This document shows positions 1 through 6,669 of a stretch of 21,917 nt of DNA, piece by piece. The stretch spans positions 1 to 21,917 of the forward strand of contig JAZQVC010000040.1 of NCBI GenBank assembly GCA_045631645.1, given 5' to 3'. The stretch is from SIG459 sp045631645. GTDB taxonomy: Bacteria > Bacillota > Clostridia > Oscillospirales > Oscillospiraceae. Numbering within the stretch: the first letter of the stretch is position 1; each line of letters opens with the position of its first letter. The notes beneath the pieces are model-generated. The model was not told where the DNA came from. It made no database searches and was given only the letters and a program-made list of their open reading frames with translations. Position numbers and translations under genes: made by a program.

Positions 1-1810
1 AGGCGATGTAGATGTTGCCGTCGTCGTTGATGTCGATCTTGCAGCCGGTGTCAGCGGTGATCTTCTGGATGACCTTGCCGCCGGAGCCGATGACTTCGCG
101 GATCTTCTCGGGGTTGATCTTCATCTGGATCATCTTGGGAGCGGTCTCAGCCAGCTCGGCGCGGGGCTCGGAGATGCAGGGGAGCATGACCTCGTCGAGG
201 ATCTGGAAACGGGCCTCGCGGGTGATGTCCAGAGCCTCCTTGACGATCTCGTACTTGAGGCCGTCGTTCTTGAGGTCCATCTGGATGGCGGTGATGCCCT
301 TCTTGGTACCTGCTACCTTGAAGTCCATCTCGCCGTGGAAGTCCTCAACGCCCTGAATGTCGATGAAGGTGGTGAAATCGTCGCCGTCCTGAATGAGACC
401 GCAGGAGATACCTGCAACGGGAGCCTTGAGGGGAACGCCTGCGTCCATGAGAGCAAGGGTGGTGCCGCAGATGGAGCCCTGAGAGGTGGAGCCGTTGGAG
501 GAGAGAACTTCGCTGACTACGCGGATAGCATAGGGGAAGTCTTCAACCTCGGGAATAACAGCCTCGAGAGCCTTCTCGACGAGAGCGCCGTGGCCGTATT
601 CGCGGCGGCCGGTGCTGCGGGCAGCGCGAGCTTCGCCGCAGGAGTAGGGAGGCATGTTGTAGTGATGCATGAAGCGCTTCTCTTCCTCTTCCCAAATGGT
701 GTCCAGCTTCTGGGACATGGAAAGGGTGTTGAGAGTTGCGATGGAGAGAACCTGAGTCTGTCCGCGGGTGAAGAGGCCGGAACCGTGAACGGCGGGGATG
801 AGGCCAACTTCGCTGGCGAGAGGACGGATCTCGTTCATCTGGCGGCCGTCAACGCGCTTGCCGGCAAGCAGCCACTTCTTGACAACCTTCTTCTGGAGCT
901 TGTAGAGAATCTCGTCCATGTACTGCATGAGGTCGGGATGCTCTTCAAGATACTTTTCTTCGATAGCGGTGATCCACTCGTTGACGCGCTCTTCGCGAAC
1001 GTTCTTGTCATCGGTGTCCATGCAGTATTCCATGCCTTCGAACTCGTTGGCAACGAGCTTCTCGAAAAGCTCATCGTCGAAGGAAGCCTTGGAGTACTCG
1101 AACTTGGGCTTGCCGATTTCCTCAACCATCTTGTCGATGAGATCGAGGACGCACTGGAGCTTCTCGTGAGCCTGGAGGATACCCTCGAACATAACGTCAT
1201 CGGGAACTTCCTTGGCTTCGGACTCGATCATAACGATCTTCTTGTGGGTGGCAGCGATGGTGGTGGTCATCAGGTTGCGCTCGCGCTCTTCCTTGGTGGG
1301 GTTGAAGAGATAGTTCTCGCCGTCCCAGCCGAGGACAATGCCGGCGATGGGGCCGTTGAAGGGAACATCGGAGATGCTGACAGCTGCGGATGCACCGATC
1401 ATAGCGGTGATCTCGGGGCTGCAGTCGCGGTCAACGTTCAGAACGTCGCAGGAGATGATAACATCGTTGCGAAGATCTGCGGGGAAGAGGGGACGCATGG
1501 GGCGGTCGATGAGGCGGGAAGCCAGAACTGCGGGGAGGGAGGGCTTTGCCTCGCGGCGCATGAAGGAGCCGGGGATACGGCCGACAGCATACATCTTCTC
1601 GTTGAAGTCAACAGAGAGGGGGAAGTAGTCGATGCCGTCCTTGGGGCGGGCGGATGCGGTGCAGGTTACGAGAACGGTGGTCTCGCCGTACTGAACCAAA
1701 ACAGCGCTGTTGCAGAGTTCTGCCATCTTGCCGACCTGCATTTTCAGGGGGCGGCCGCAGTACTCGATTTCGTAGTTTTTAACGTCAAACTGCTTCTGTC
1801 TGATAATCAT
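1..1810 (-). CDS. pnp: Polyribonucleotide nucleotidyltransferase (PNPase), 3' end cut by the window edge
   Basis: PNPase is a trimeric phosphorolytic 3'-5' exoribonuclease and degradosome component in the cytoplasm. Translation from the ATG at 1808-1810 gives 603 codons, beginning MIIRQKQFDVKNYEIEYCGR. The first RNase PH core carries the family block IDRPMRPLFP. The second core carries SEVLSSNGSTSQG and EDFHGEMDFKVAGT, in which D490, D496 and K498 match the catalytic Asp/Asp/Lys of the family. A KH domain follows, with the GSGG loop at residues 575-578. The window ends inside KH, so the S1 domain and stop codon lie outside; family members are about 700 residues. The start is set by AAGGAG roughly 8-10 nt upstream. 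It lies downstream of rpsO on the same strand, the classic rpsO-pnp pair, but a hairpin terminator separates them. Identification is secure. Confidence 0.97.
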   Translation of the reverse strand, partial: MIIRQKQFDVKNYEIEYCGRPLKMQVGKMAELCNSAVLVQYGETTVLVTCTASARPKDGIDYFPLSVDFNEKMYAVGRIPGSFMRREAKPSLPAVLASRLIDRPMRPLFPADLRNDVIISCDVLNVDRDCSPEITAMIGASAAVSISDVPFNGPIAGIVLGWDGENYLFNPTKEERERNLMTTTIAATHKKIVMIESEAKEVPDDVMFEGILQAHEKLQCVLDLIDKMVEEIGKPKFEYSKASFDDELFEKLVANEFEGMEYCMDTDDKNVREERVNEWITAIEEKYLEEHPDLMQYMDEILYKLQKKVVKKWLLAGKRVDGRQMNEIRPLASEVGLIPAVHGSGLFTRGQTQVLSIATLNTLSMSQKLDTIWEEEEKRFMHHYNMPPYSCGEARAARSTGRREYGHGALVEKALEAVIPEVEDFPYAIRVVSEVLSSNGSTSQGSICGTTLALMDAGVPLKAPVAGISCGLIQDGDDFTTFIDIQGVEDFHGEMDFKVAGTKKGITAIQMDLKNDGLKYEIVKEALDITREARFQILDEVMLPCISEPRAELAETAPKMIQMKINPEKIREVIGSGGKVIQKITADTGCKIDINDDGNIYIA

Positions 1811-1870
1811 TTGTGTGCACTCCTTTTTATTATTTTCTTTTGTTTATGGAGCGCCCATGGCTTTTAGCAC

Positions 1871-1907
1871 TTGGAAGCGCACCCGAAGGCTTCGGATTCA
1901 TTTCCAA
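1871..1907 (-). promoter_or_regulatory. Stem-loop in the pnp leader
   Basis: The 223-bp gap between rpsO and pnp holds a nested inverted repeat: outer arms TTGGAA (1871-1876) and TTCCAA (1902-1907), and an inner CCGAA-GGC-TTCGG hairpin (1883-1895). No T-run follows on the minus strand, so it is not an obvious terminator. In E. coli the pnp leader forms a stem cleaved by RNase III for autoregulation. A similar role here is only an analogy. Confidence 0.35.
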
Positions 1908-1951
1908 ATACTAAAATATGGGGCTCCGCTGATTTTGTTCGCAGGGGTGGT

Positions 1952-1988
1952 AAAAAATTATGGGGACAATATTAAATTGTCCCCATAA
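1952..1988 (-). terminator. Intrinsic terminator after rpsO
   Basis: A perfect inverted repeat, ATGGGGACAAT (1960-1970) / ATTGTCCCCAT (1976-1986) with a 5-nt loop, is followed on the minus strand by a run of six U (A's at 1952-1957). There is no T-run on the plus side, so it acts on minus-strand transcripts leaving rpsO. It lies about 45 nt past the rpsO stop and 140 nt before pnp, so pnp may depend on read-through or on its own promoter. Confidence 0.85.
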
Positions 1989-2033
1989 AATAAACCTTCA
2001 TAACCTTCAGTAGAAGGATATTCGCAAAATAAC

Positions 2034-2300
2034 TTACTTGCGGATACCCAGCTTTGCAATGATTGCACGATAACGCTCGATGTCAGTCTTGATGAGGTAG
2101 TCGAGCAGGCGGCGGCGCTTACCAACCATCTTGTACATGCCGAGACGGCTGTGGTCGTCGTTGGGATGGTTCTTCAGATGCTCGGTGAGCTGCTTGATGC
2201 GCTCGGAGAGGATAGCGATCTGAACTTCGGGAGAACCGGTGTCGGTCTCGTGGGTGCGGTTGGATTCGATAACTACGGTCTTCTGGTCTTTGGTGATCAT
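2034..2300 (-). CDS. rpsO: 30S ribosomal protein S15
   Basis: S15 binds the 16S rRNA three-way junction of helices 20-22 early in assembly of the small-subunit platform. The 88-residue product is full length for the family (about 89). It has the recognisable blocks TGSPEVQIAILSERI near residue 22, HLKNHPNDDHSR in the middle, the RRRLLDYL segment and the C-terminal RYRAIIAKLGIRK. The ATG is preceded by AGAAAGGA about 10 nt upstream. That Shine-Dalgarno stretch is perfectly complementary to a loop in the upstream leader (see the leader entry), which suggests autoregulation by S15. Gene order rpsO then pnp is widely conserved. Identification is certain. Confidence 0.98.
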   Translation of the reverse strand: MITKDQKTVVIESNRTHETDTGSPEVQIAILSERIKQLTEHLKNHPNDDHSRLGMYKMVGKRRRLLDYLIKTDIERYRAIIAKLGIRK

Positions 2301-2310
2301 AATAAATACA

Positions 2311-2399
2311 TCCTTTCTTATTTTTCATACCCTGCAGCTAAGTATTGGGGCAGAAAGGAGCACCCAAAACTGAGCTTGCGGGCACAAGCTCATATACTT
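2311..2399 (-). promoter_or_regulatory. Candidate S15 autoregulatory leader: three-way junction with SD-pairing loop
   Basis: On the minus-strand RNA three helices meet. P1 pairs 2394-2399 with 2340-2345. P2 is an 8-bp hairpin, TGAGCTTG/CAAGCTCA, pairing 2385-2392 with 2371-2378. P3 pairs 2360-2361 and 2363-2366 with 2346-2351, with one bulged U. The P3 loop is exactly eight nucleotides (2352-2359), UCCUUUCU, perfectly complementary to the rpsO Shine-Dalgarno segment AGAAAGGA at 2311-2318. S15 is known to recognise a three-way junction in rRNA and to repress its own mRNA in several phyla through structurally different leaders. The pairing is read directly from the sequence; S15 binding is inferred. 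Confidence 0.65.
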
Positions 2400-2428
2400 T
2401 ACCATATTAATCTCCTCTTGTAAAGAAG

Positions 2429-2457
2429 TTTTTACCGCATTTTTTAGAATTATTCAA
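2429..2457 (-). promoter_or_regulatory. Putative rpsO promoter
   Basis: Read on the minus strand: -35 TTGAAT (2452-2457), 17-bp spacer, -10 TAAAAA (2429-2434). Each hexamer matches four of six consensus positions. Transcription would start near 2422, just upstream of the structured leader. The region is AT-rich, so other start points are possible. Confidence 0.4.
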
Positions 2458-2485
2458 ACTTTTTACCTATATAAGTTTAAAACCA

Positions 2486-2514
2486 TTGCAAAAAACGCTT
2501 TTTTGGAGTATACT
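2486..2514 (+). promoter_or_regulatory. Promoter of the ABC importer operon
   Basis: -35 TTGCAA (2486-2491), 17-bp spacer and -10 TATACT (2509-2514) are close to the housekeeping consensus. The expected start is near 2521, leaving a leader of about 57 nt before the binding-protein gene. No operator-like repeat is evident around it. Confidence 0.75.
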
Positions 2515-2577
2515 TTTTGCGCGTATGAACAATACAATTAAATATTGGAGAAACTTTCAAAGGAGAAATAACACCTC

Positions 2578-4137
2578 ATGAAAAAATTCAGGAAAATTCT
2601 TTCCCTCCTTCTGGTTGTGCTTATGCTTGCTGCTGTACTCTGCGCCTGCGGAGACGGTGAGCAGCCCGCCGCTCAGCCTGAAGACAATGAAAGCGGCTCC
2701 GCAATAAAAGAGCCTGTCTATGGCGGCGAAATCACCGTAGGCATAGCTCAGGATTTGGACGACAGTCTTGACCCCCACACTATGGCGGTGGCAGGAACCA
2801 GAGAAGTCCTGTTCAATGTATTTGAAGGCCTTGTTAAGCCTGATACTGACGGAAATCTGATCCCCGCTGTTGCCAGCGACTATGTCATTGGAGAAAATGC
2901 TGACACCTTCACCTTTACCCTGCGTGAGGGCGTTAAGTTCCATGACGGAAGCGAAGTGACGGTCGGGGATGTTGTTTATTCCATCTCCCGTGTTGCGGGC
3001 TTCGACACCGGCGTTCCCCTTGTTTCTACCTTCTCTGCTGTTGAGAGCGTGGAGGCTATTGACGACAAGACCGTTGTGGTCAAAACCTATGAGCCCTACC
3101 TTGAGTTCCTTGCATTCCTCAACTGCGCCATCATTCCCGAGGGCAATGTTCCCGCTGAGGACGGCCTCATCGGCACCGGCCCCTTCAAGTTTGTTTCCCG
3201 CAAGGCTCAGGAGAACATCATCATTGAAAAGTTCGATGATTACTGGGGCGAGAAGGCATATCTTGACAAGGTCACCTTCAAGATCATCGAAAACGGCGAT
3301 ACTCTGGTAATGAGCCTTAAGAGCGGCGCTGTGGACGTCTGCGCCCATCTCACCAGCACCCAGATTACCGGTCTGGAGACCGATTTCAACGTTCTCGATG
3401 GCAGCATGAACCTTGTTCAGGCTCTCTTCCTCAATAATGCCTATGAGCCCCTGCAGGACATCCGCGTCCGTCAGGCTCTCAACTATGCCGTTGACCGCCA
3501 GATGATTCTGGACTTCGTATCCGATGGCAAGGGCTTCATCGTGGGCAGCAACATGTATCCTGCCTTCGCAAAGTATTATGAGGATCTCACCGGACTTTAT
3601 CCCTATAACCCCGAAAAGGCCAAGAGCCTCCTCACTGAGGCCGGCTACCCCAACGGCTTTGACTTCGTCATCACCGTGCCCTCCAACTATCCCTTCCATG
3701 TGGACACCGCTCAGGTAATTGCCGAGCAGCTGAAGGCTGTTGGCATCAACTGCAGCATTGACACCGTGGAATGGGGCACTTGGTACGACGAGGTTTATAA
3801 GGGACGCAATTACCATGGCACAATCATCGGCTTCGACGCCTCTGACGCCATGACCGCCCAGAGTCTGCTGGCTCGCTACGAAAGCGACCACAGCAAAAAC
3901 ATGAATAACTATGTCTCCGAGCGCTATGACGAGGTCTTCAATGCCGCTCTCGCCTCCACCGATGAGGCAGAGCAGGTAGAGCTCTATAAGCAGGCACTGA
4001 GAATTCTTGCCGAGGACGCTTCCAACGTCTATCTTCAGGATCCCTGTGACTTCGTTGCCGTCCGCAAGGGACTTGAAGGCTATGTCTTCTATCCCATCTA
4101 TGTTATGGATCTGGCCGGAGTGCACTTCACCAAGTAA
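2578..4137 (+). CDS. Family 5 solute-binding lipoprotein of a peptide/nickel-type ABC importer
   Basis: This is the extracytoplasmic binding protein that hands oligopeptides, dipeptides or a nickel chelate to its membrane partner. The 519-residue product starts with MKKFRKILSLLLVVLMLAAV, then a lipobox LCAC with Cys24 as the expected lipidation site, then an acidic/polar linker. The mature part shows the family layout: EITVGIAQDLDDSLDPHT near the N terminus, FTFTLREGVKFHDGSEVT around residues 110-125, GTGPFKFVSR near 200 and DIRVRQALNYAVDRQ near 295-310. Length is normal (500-550). AAAGGAG lies 12 nt before the ATG. The first permease gene follows after 35 nt, in the same operon. DppA, OppA and NikA relatives cannot be told apart from sequence alone, so the ligand is left open. 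Confidence 0.9.
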   Translation: MKKFRKILSLLLVVLMLAAVLCACGDGEQPAAQPEDNESGSAIKEPVYGGEITVGIAQDLDDSLDPHTMAVAGTREVLFNVFEGLVKPDTDGNLIPAVASDYVIGENADTFTFTLREGVKFHDGSEVTVGDVVYSISRVAGFDTGVPLVSTFSAVESVEAIDDKTVVVKTYEPYLEFLAFLNCAIIPEGNVPAEDGLIGTGPFKFVSRKAQENIIIEKFDDYWGEKAYLDKVTFKIIENGDTLVMSLKSGAVDVCAHLTSTQITGLETDFNVLDGSMNLVQALFLNNAYEPLQDIRVRQALNYAVDRQMILDFVSDGKGFIVGSNMYPAFAKYYEDLTGLYPYNPEKAKSLLTEAGYPNGFDFVITVPSNYPFHVDTAQVIAEQLKAVGINCSIDTVEWGTWYDEVYKGRNYHGTIIGFDASDAMTAQSLLARYESDHSKNMNNYVSERYDEVFNAALASTDEAEQVELYKQALRILAEDASNVYLQDPCDFVAVRKGLEGYVFYPIYVMDLAGVHFTK

Positions 4138-4172
4138 GAAAATACAATATATAAACTTAAAGGAGGATGACT

Positions 4173-5114
4173 ATGCGTTACATACTGAAAAAGGCAGGCG
4201 TGATGATAGTCACCCTCCTTATTATTTCTCTTCTGGCCTTTCTGGCCTTCGAGATAGTTCCTGCCGACCCTGTGGACGTGATGCTTGGCACCGACTACAC
4301 GGAGGAACGTGCCGCAGCCCTGCGAGAGGAGCTGGGGCTCACCGGCTCTATGCCCCAGCGCTACTGGACTTGGTTCAGCGGCTTCTTCACCGGCGACCTT
4401 GGCATAAGCTACGGCTACAGAATGCCTGTGGAAGAGCTTCTGGAAGGCAAGGTGTTTGTCACCGCTTGTCTTTCCGTAATAGCTTTCGTGCTTGTTGTTA
4501 TAATCTCAATCCCCGTGGGCATTTTCCTTGCCCGCTTCCGCAACGGAGTAATAGACCGCGTTTTCTCGGTGCTCAACCAGATAACAATGTCCATCCCTCC
4601 CTTTTTTATCGGCATACTCTTTACCAGCATATTTGGTCTGGCCATGAAACTTTTCATAGTGGGCGACTTTGTAAGCTTTGCTGAAGACCCTTCGAAATTT
4701 TTCGTGTATCTCTTCTTTGCCGCCCTTGCCATCGCTCTGCCCAAGAGCGCAATGACGGTTAAGCTGCTGCGCAGCAGCATTATAAATGAAATGGGCGAGG
4801 ACTATGTCCGCACCGCCCGCGCCAGAGGCAACACAAGCTCCGGCATACTTTGGCGCCATGTACTTAGAAATTCCATGCTTCCCGTTATAACCTTCCTCGC
4901 CGTAACGCTGGCGGATATCGTTGCGGGCAGCATTATTATAGAGCAGGTTTTCACCATCCCCGGCATAGGCCGAATGCTCATTATGAGCATAGGCAACCGC
5001 GATTACCCCGTGGTGCTTTCCATTATTATGCTGATAAGCGCCCTTGTGCTTTTCGTCAACTTCCTCGCCGACGTGGTCTATCAGTATGTAGACCCCCGCA
5101 TCCGTCTGCAGTAA
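4173..5114 (+). CDS. ABC importer permease 1, DppB/OppB/NikB family
   Basis: An inner-membrane subunit forming half of the translocation pore. The 313-residue protein has an N-terminal transmembrane helix (residues 9-29), an extracytoplasmic stretch with the family block GDLGISY, then five or so further hydrophobic helices. The EAA loop that contacts an ATPase reads RTARARGNTSSGILWRHVLR, and the C terminus VVYQYVDPRIRL is typical. The start is chosen at 4173: AAAGGAGG occupies 4159-4166, directly touching an in-frame ATG at 4167, which is too close for initiation, whereas the second ATG is 6 nt away. It follows the binding protein; the partner permease and ATPases lie 2.7 kb downstream, beyond two unrelated genes. 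Confidence 0.93.
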   Translation: MRYILKKAGVMIVTLLIISLLAFLAFEIVPADPVDVMLGTDYTEERAAALREELGLTGSMPQRYWTWFSGFFTGDLGISYGYRMPVEELLEGKVFVTACLSVIAFVLVVIISIPVGIFLARFRNGVIDRVFSVLNQITMSIPPFFIGILFTSIFGLAMKLFIVGDFVSFAEDPSKFFVYLFFAALAIALPKSAMTVKLLRSSIINEMGEDYVRTARARGNTSSGILWRHVLRNSMLPVITFLAVTLADIVAGSIIIEQVFTIPGIGRMLIMSIGNRDYPVVLSIIMLISALVLFVNFLADVVYQYVDPRIRLQ

Positions 5115-5151
5115 GGGTAATTCACCCTCTCACCGCCAAAAGCCATCACTT

Positions 5152-5244
5152 GTAGGGAACGGTCTTGACCGTTCCGAAAACGGAAACGAGGAGAAATTCC
5201 CGTGGCGCCGAACAGGCGCCTCGAGGCAGCAGCGTCCCGAGCGG
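5152..5244 (+). repeat. Dispersed structured repeat, copy 1 (GTAGGG hairpin plus GAACA-loop module)
   Basis: The gene-free stretch 5115-5431 is packed with hairpins. GTAG (5152-5155) precedes the perfect hairpin GGAACGGTC-TT-GACCGTTCC (5156-5175). Then come GAGGAGAAATTCCCG, the hairpin GGCGCC-GAACA-GGCGCC (5204-5220) and GCAGCAGCGTCCCGAGCGG (5226-5244). The GAACA loop and its flanks recur at 21631-21694 with a different but equally complementary stem, so structure is conserved rather than stem sequence. The GTAGGG hairpin recurs there in the opposite orientation. No ORF here resembles a real protein. Confidence 0.8.
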
Positions 5245-5263
5245 AAAACGTCGGGGCGTTAAG

Positions 5264-5287
5264 AAAATGTGCCGGTGGCACATTTTT
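5264..5287 (+). terminator. Hairpin with T-run between the two halves of the importer cluster
   Basis: A perfect AAAATGTGCC-GGT-GGCACATTTT hairpin (5264-5286) ends in five T's on the plus strand (and A's upstream, so it could also work on the minus strand). Its stem is only half GC, and it sits inside the repeat region, where copy 2 has a different hairpin at the matching place (21705-21720). It may end transcripts of the binding protein-permease pair, or may simply be part of the repeat. Confidence 0.5.
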
Positions 5288-5337
5288 AGCCGCCGACCGC
5301 AGCGGCTATGCCGCGAGGAGGGAAGTTGTTCGGTGCG

Positions 5338-5382
5338 CATATTCTTTTCGGCCACTCGAAAAGAATATGGCCGTCGGAGACA
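5338..5382 (+). repeat. Dispersed hairpin repeat with conserved tail, copy 1
   Basis: A perfect 13-bp stem, CATATTCTTTTCG (5338-5350) / CGAAAAGAATATG (5357-5369), has a 6-nt loop GCCACT. The right arm continues into GCCGTCGGAGACA. Twenty-six bases (5357-5382) recur exactly at 21838-21863, next to a second hairpin with a different loop. It ends about 50 nt before the serine dehydratase gene. No convincing promoter is visible between it and that gene. Confidence 0.75.
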
Positions 5383-5431
5383 CAGAATTAGATTGCAGTG
5401 ACTGTATCGCTATTACAAGGAGTTTATAAAT

Positions 5432-6628
5432 ATGAAATCTCTCCGTGAACTTTACAAAATAGGCCGCGGCCCTTCCTCTTCCCATACCATGGGACCCGAC
5501 AGAGCTTGCCGCATCTTCCTTGAGGAAAACCCCGAAGCTGAGTCCTTCAAGGTTATCCTCTTCGGTTCTCTTGCCCGCACAGGTCTTGGCCACTGCACCG
5601 ACAGAGCCGTTCTGGATGTGCTGGGAAAAGAACGCACCGAGCTTATCTTCGATACCGAGCCTAGAGACTTTGCCCACCCCAACACCATGGAGCTTTATGC
5701 CTATAAAGACGGTGAGGAAATCGCAAAAATGCGTGTTCTCAGCGTTGGCGGCGGCGCCATCGAAATTGAAGGCAGAGAGAGCGTTGAAGGCGCGGATATA
5801 TATCCCGAGAACTCCTTCGCGGAGATTGCGGGCTTTTGCCGCGATAACGGCATTCGTATAAGCGACTATGTTGAACTGCGCGAAGGTCCCGAAATCTGGG
5901 ATTACCTCCACAAGGTCTGGAATACCATGGTTTCTGCCATCAATCAGGGACTGAGAGAAACCGGAACTTTGCATGGTGGTCTGGGCGTTGAGCGCAAGGC
6001 TCAGTATCTTTTCAATAAGCGCCATATTGATGAATCCCACGCAACAAAGGAAAACCGCATTGTCTGCGCTTTCGCCTTCGCTGTTGCCGAGCATAATGCG
6101 GATGCGGGCGTCATCGTAACCGCACCCACCTGCGGCGCCTGCGGCGTTGTGCCCTCTGCCCTGCGTTATATGCAGCTTGAAAAGGGCTTTTCCGATGAAC
6201 AGATTGTCCGCGCCCTTGCCGTTGGCGGTGTTATCGGAAATCTTGTTAAAGAAAATGCCTCCATCTCCGGCGCTGAGTGCGGCTGTCAGGCAGAGATAGG
6301 CACTGCCTGCTCCATGTGCGCCGCCGCCCTTGCGGAGCTTTATGAGATGGGTATAGGACAGATAGAATATGCTGCCGAGGTGGCTATGGAGCATCATCTG
6401 GGTCTCACCTGCGACCCCATCAAGGGTCTTGTCCAGATTCCCTGCATTGAACGCAACGCGGTTGCCGCCATTCGCGCCATCAATGCGCTGCGCCTTGCAA
6501 ACTTCCTTGCATCCACCCGCCGCATCAGCTTCGACATGGTTGTGGAGACCATGTATGAAACAGGACGCGATCTCCACCGCCATTACAGAGAAACAAGTCA
6601 GGGCGGTCTCGCCAAGCTTTATATGTGA
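5432..6628 (+). CDS. L-serine dehydratase (L-serine ammonia-lyase), single-chain iron-sulfur type
   Basis: Converts L-serine to pyruvate and ammonia with a [4Fe-4S] cluster acting as Lewis acid. The 398-residue protein joins both family domains. The beta domain comes first, with GRGPSSSHTMGP at residues 11-22. The alpha domain follows from about residue 165, with HGGLGVERKAQY, APTCGACGVVPS (C234, C237), SISGAECGCQAEIGTACSMC (C283, C285, C293, C296) and HHLGLTCDPIKGLVQIPCIERN. The cysteine-rich alpha domain supports cluster binding, though I do not assign individual ligands. It is shorter than the E. coli single-chain enzymes (about 454), and many Clostridia encode the two domains as separate genes. 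AAGGAG lies 9 nt before the ATG. The exporter gene follows after 41 nt. Co-transcription with importer genes would fit use of peptide-derived serine. Confidence 0.92.
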   Translation: MKSLRELYKIGRGPSSSHTMGPDRACRIFLEENPEAESFKVILFGSLARTGLGHCTDRAVLDVLGKERTELIFDTEPRDFAHPNTMELYAYKDGEEIAKMRVLSVGGGAIEIEGRESVEGADIYPENSFAEIAGFCRDNGIRISDYVELREGPEIWDYLHKVWNTMVSAINQGLRETGTLHGGLGVERKAQYLFNKRHIDESHATKENRIVCAFAFAVAEHNADAGVIVTAPTCGACGVVPSALRYMQLEKGFSDEQIVRALAVGGVIGNLVKENASISGAECGCQAEIGTACSMCAAALAELYEMGIGQIEYAAEVAMEHHLGLTCDPIKGLVQIPCIERNAVAAIRAINALRLANFLASTRRISFDMVVETMYETGRDLHRHYRETSQGGLAKLYM

Positions 6629-6669
6629 TAAATCCCCCCTCGCCGCAAGAGAAAGATAAGGAGAAAATT

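Noticed and set aside
335..1867. Long plus-strand ORF (510 codons) opposite pnp
   Set aside because: It is antisense to the clearly conserved PNPase frame and its product is low-complexity (Gly/Leu/Val/Asp rich), as expected for a mirror frame of a GC-biased gene.
2325..2405. 26-residue ORF with a good ribosome site (GAGGAG) ahead of rpsO, a possible leader peptide
   Set aside because: It lies wholly across the proposed three-way-junction leader, and its codons show no regulatory run of one amino acid. The RNA structure explains the sequence better, though translation is not excluded.
2557..4125. Long minus-strand ORF (522 codons) opposite the binding-protein gene
   Set aside because: Shadow frame; the plus-strand protein has a lipobox and family motifs, while the antisense product resembles no protein.
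4167..4172. First ATG of the permease 1 frame as start codon
   Set aside because: It directly abuts the AAAGGAGG at 4159-4166, leaving no spacer; the ATG 6 nt later fits.
5152..5382. CRISPR array
   Set aside because: The repeated hairpins differ in sequence and spacing, and no regularly spaced direct repeats or cas genes are present.
5165..5429. Short ORFs of 60-80 codons in the repeat region
   Set aside because: They are made of hairpin repeats rich in Arg, lack ribosome sites and show no similarity to proteins I know.
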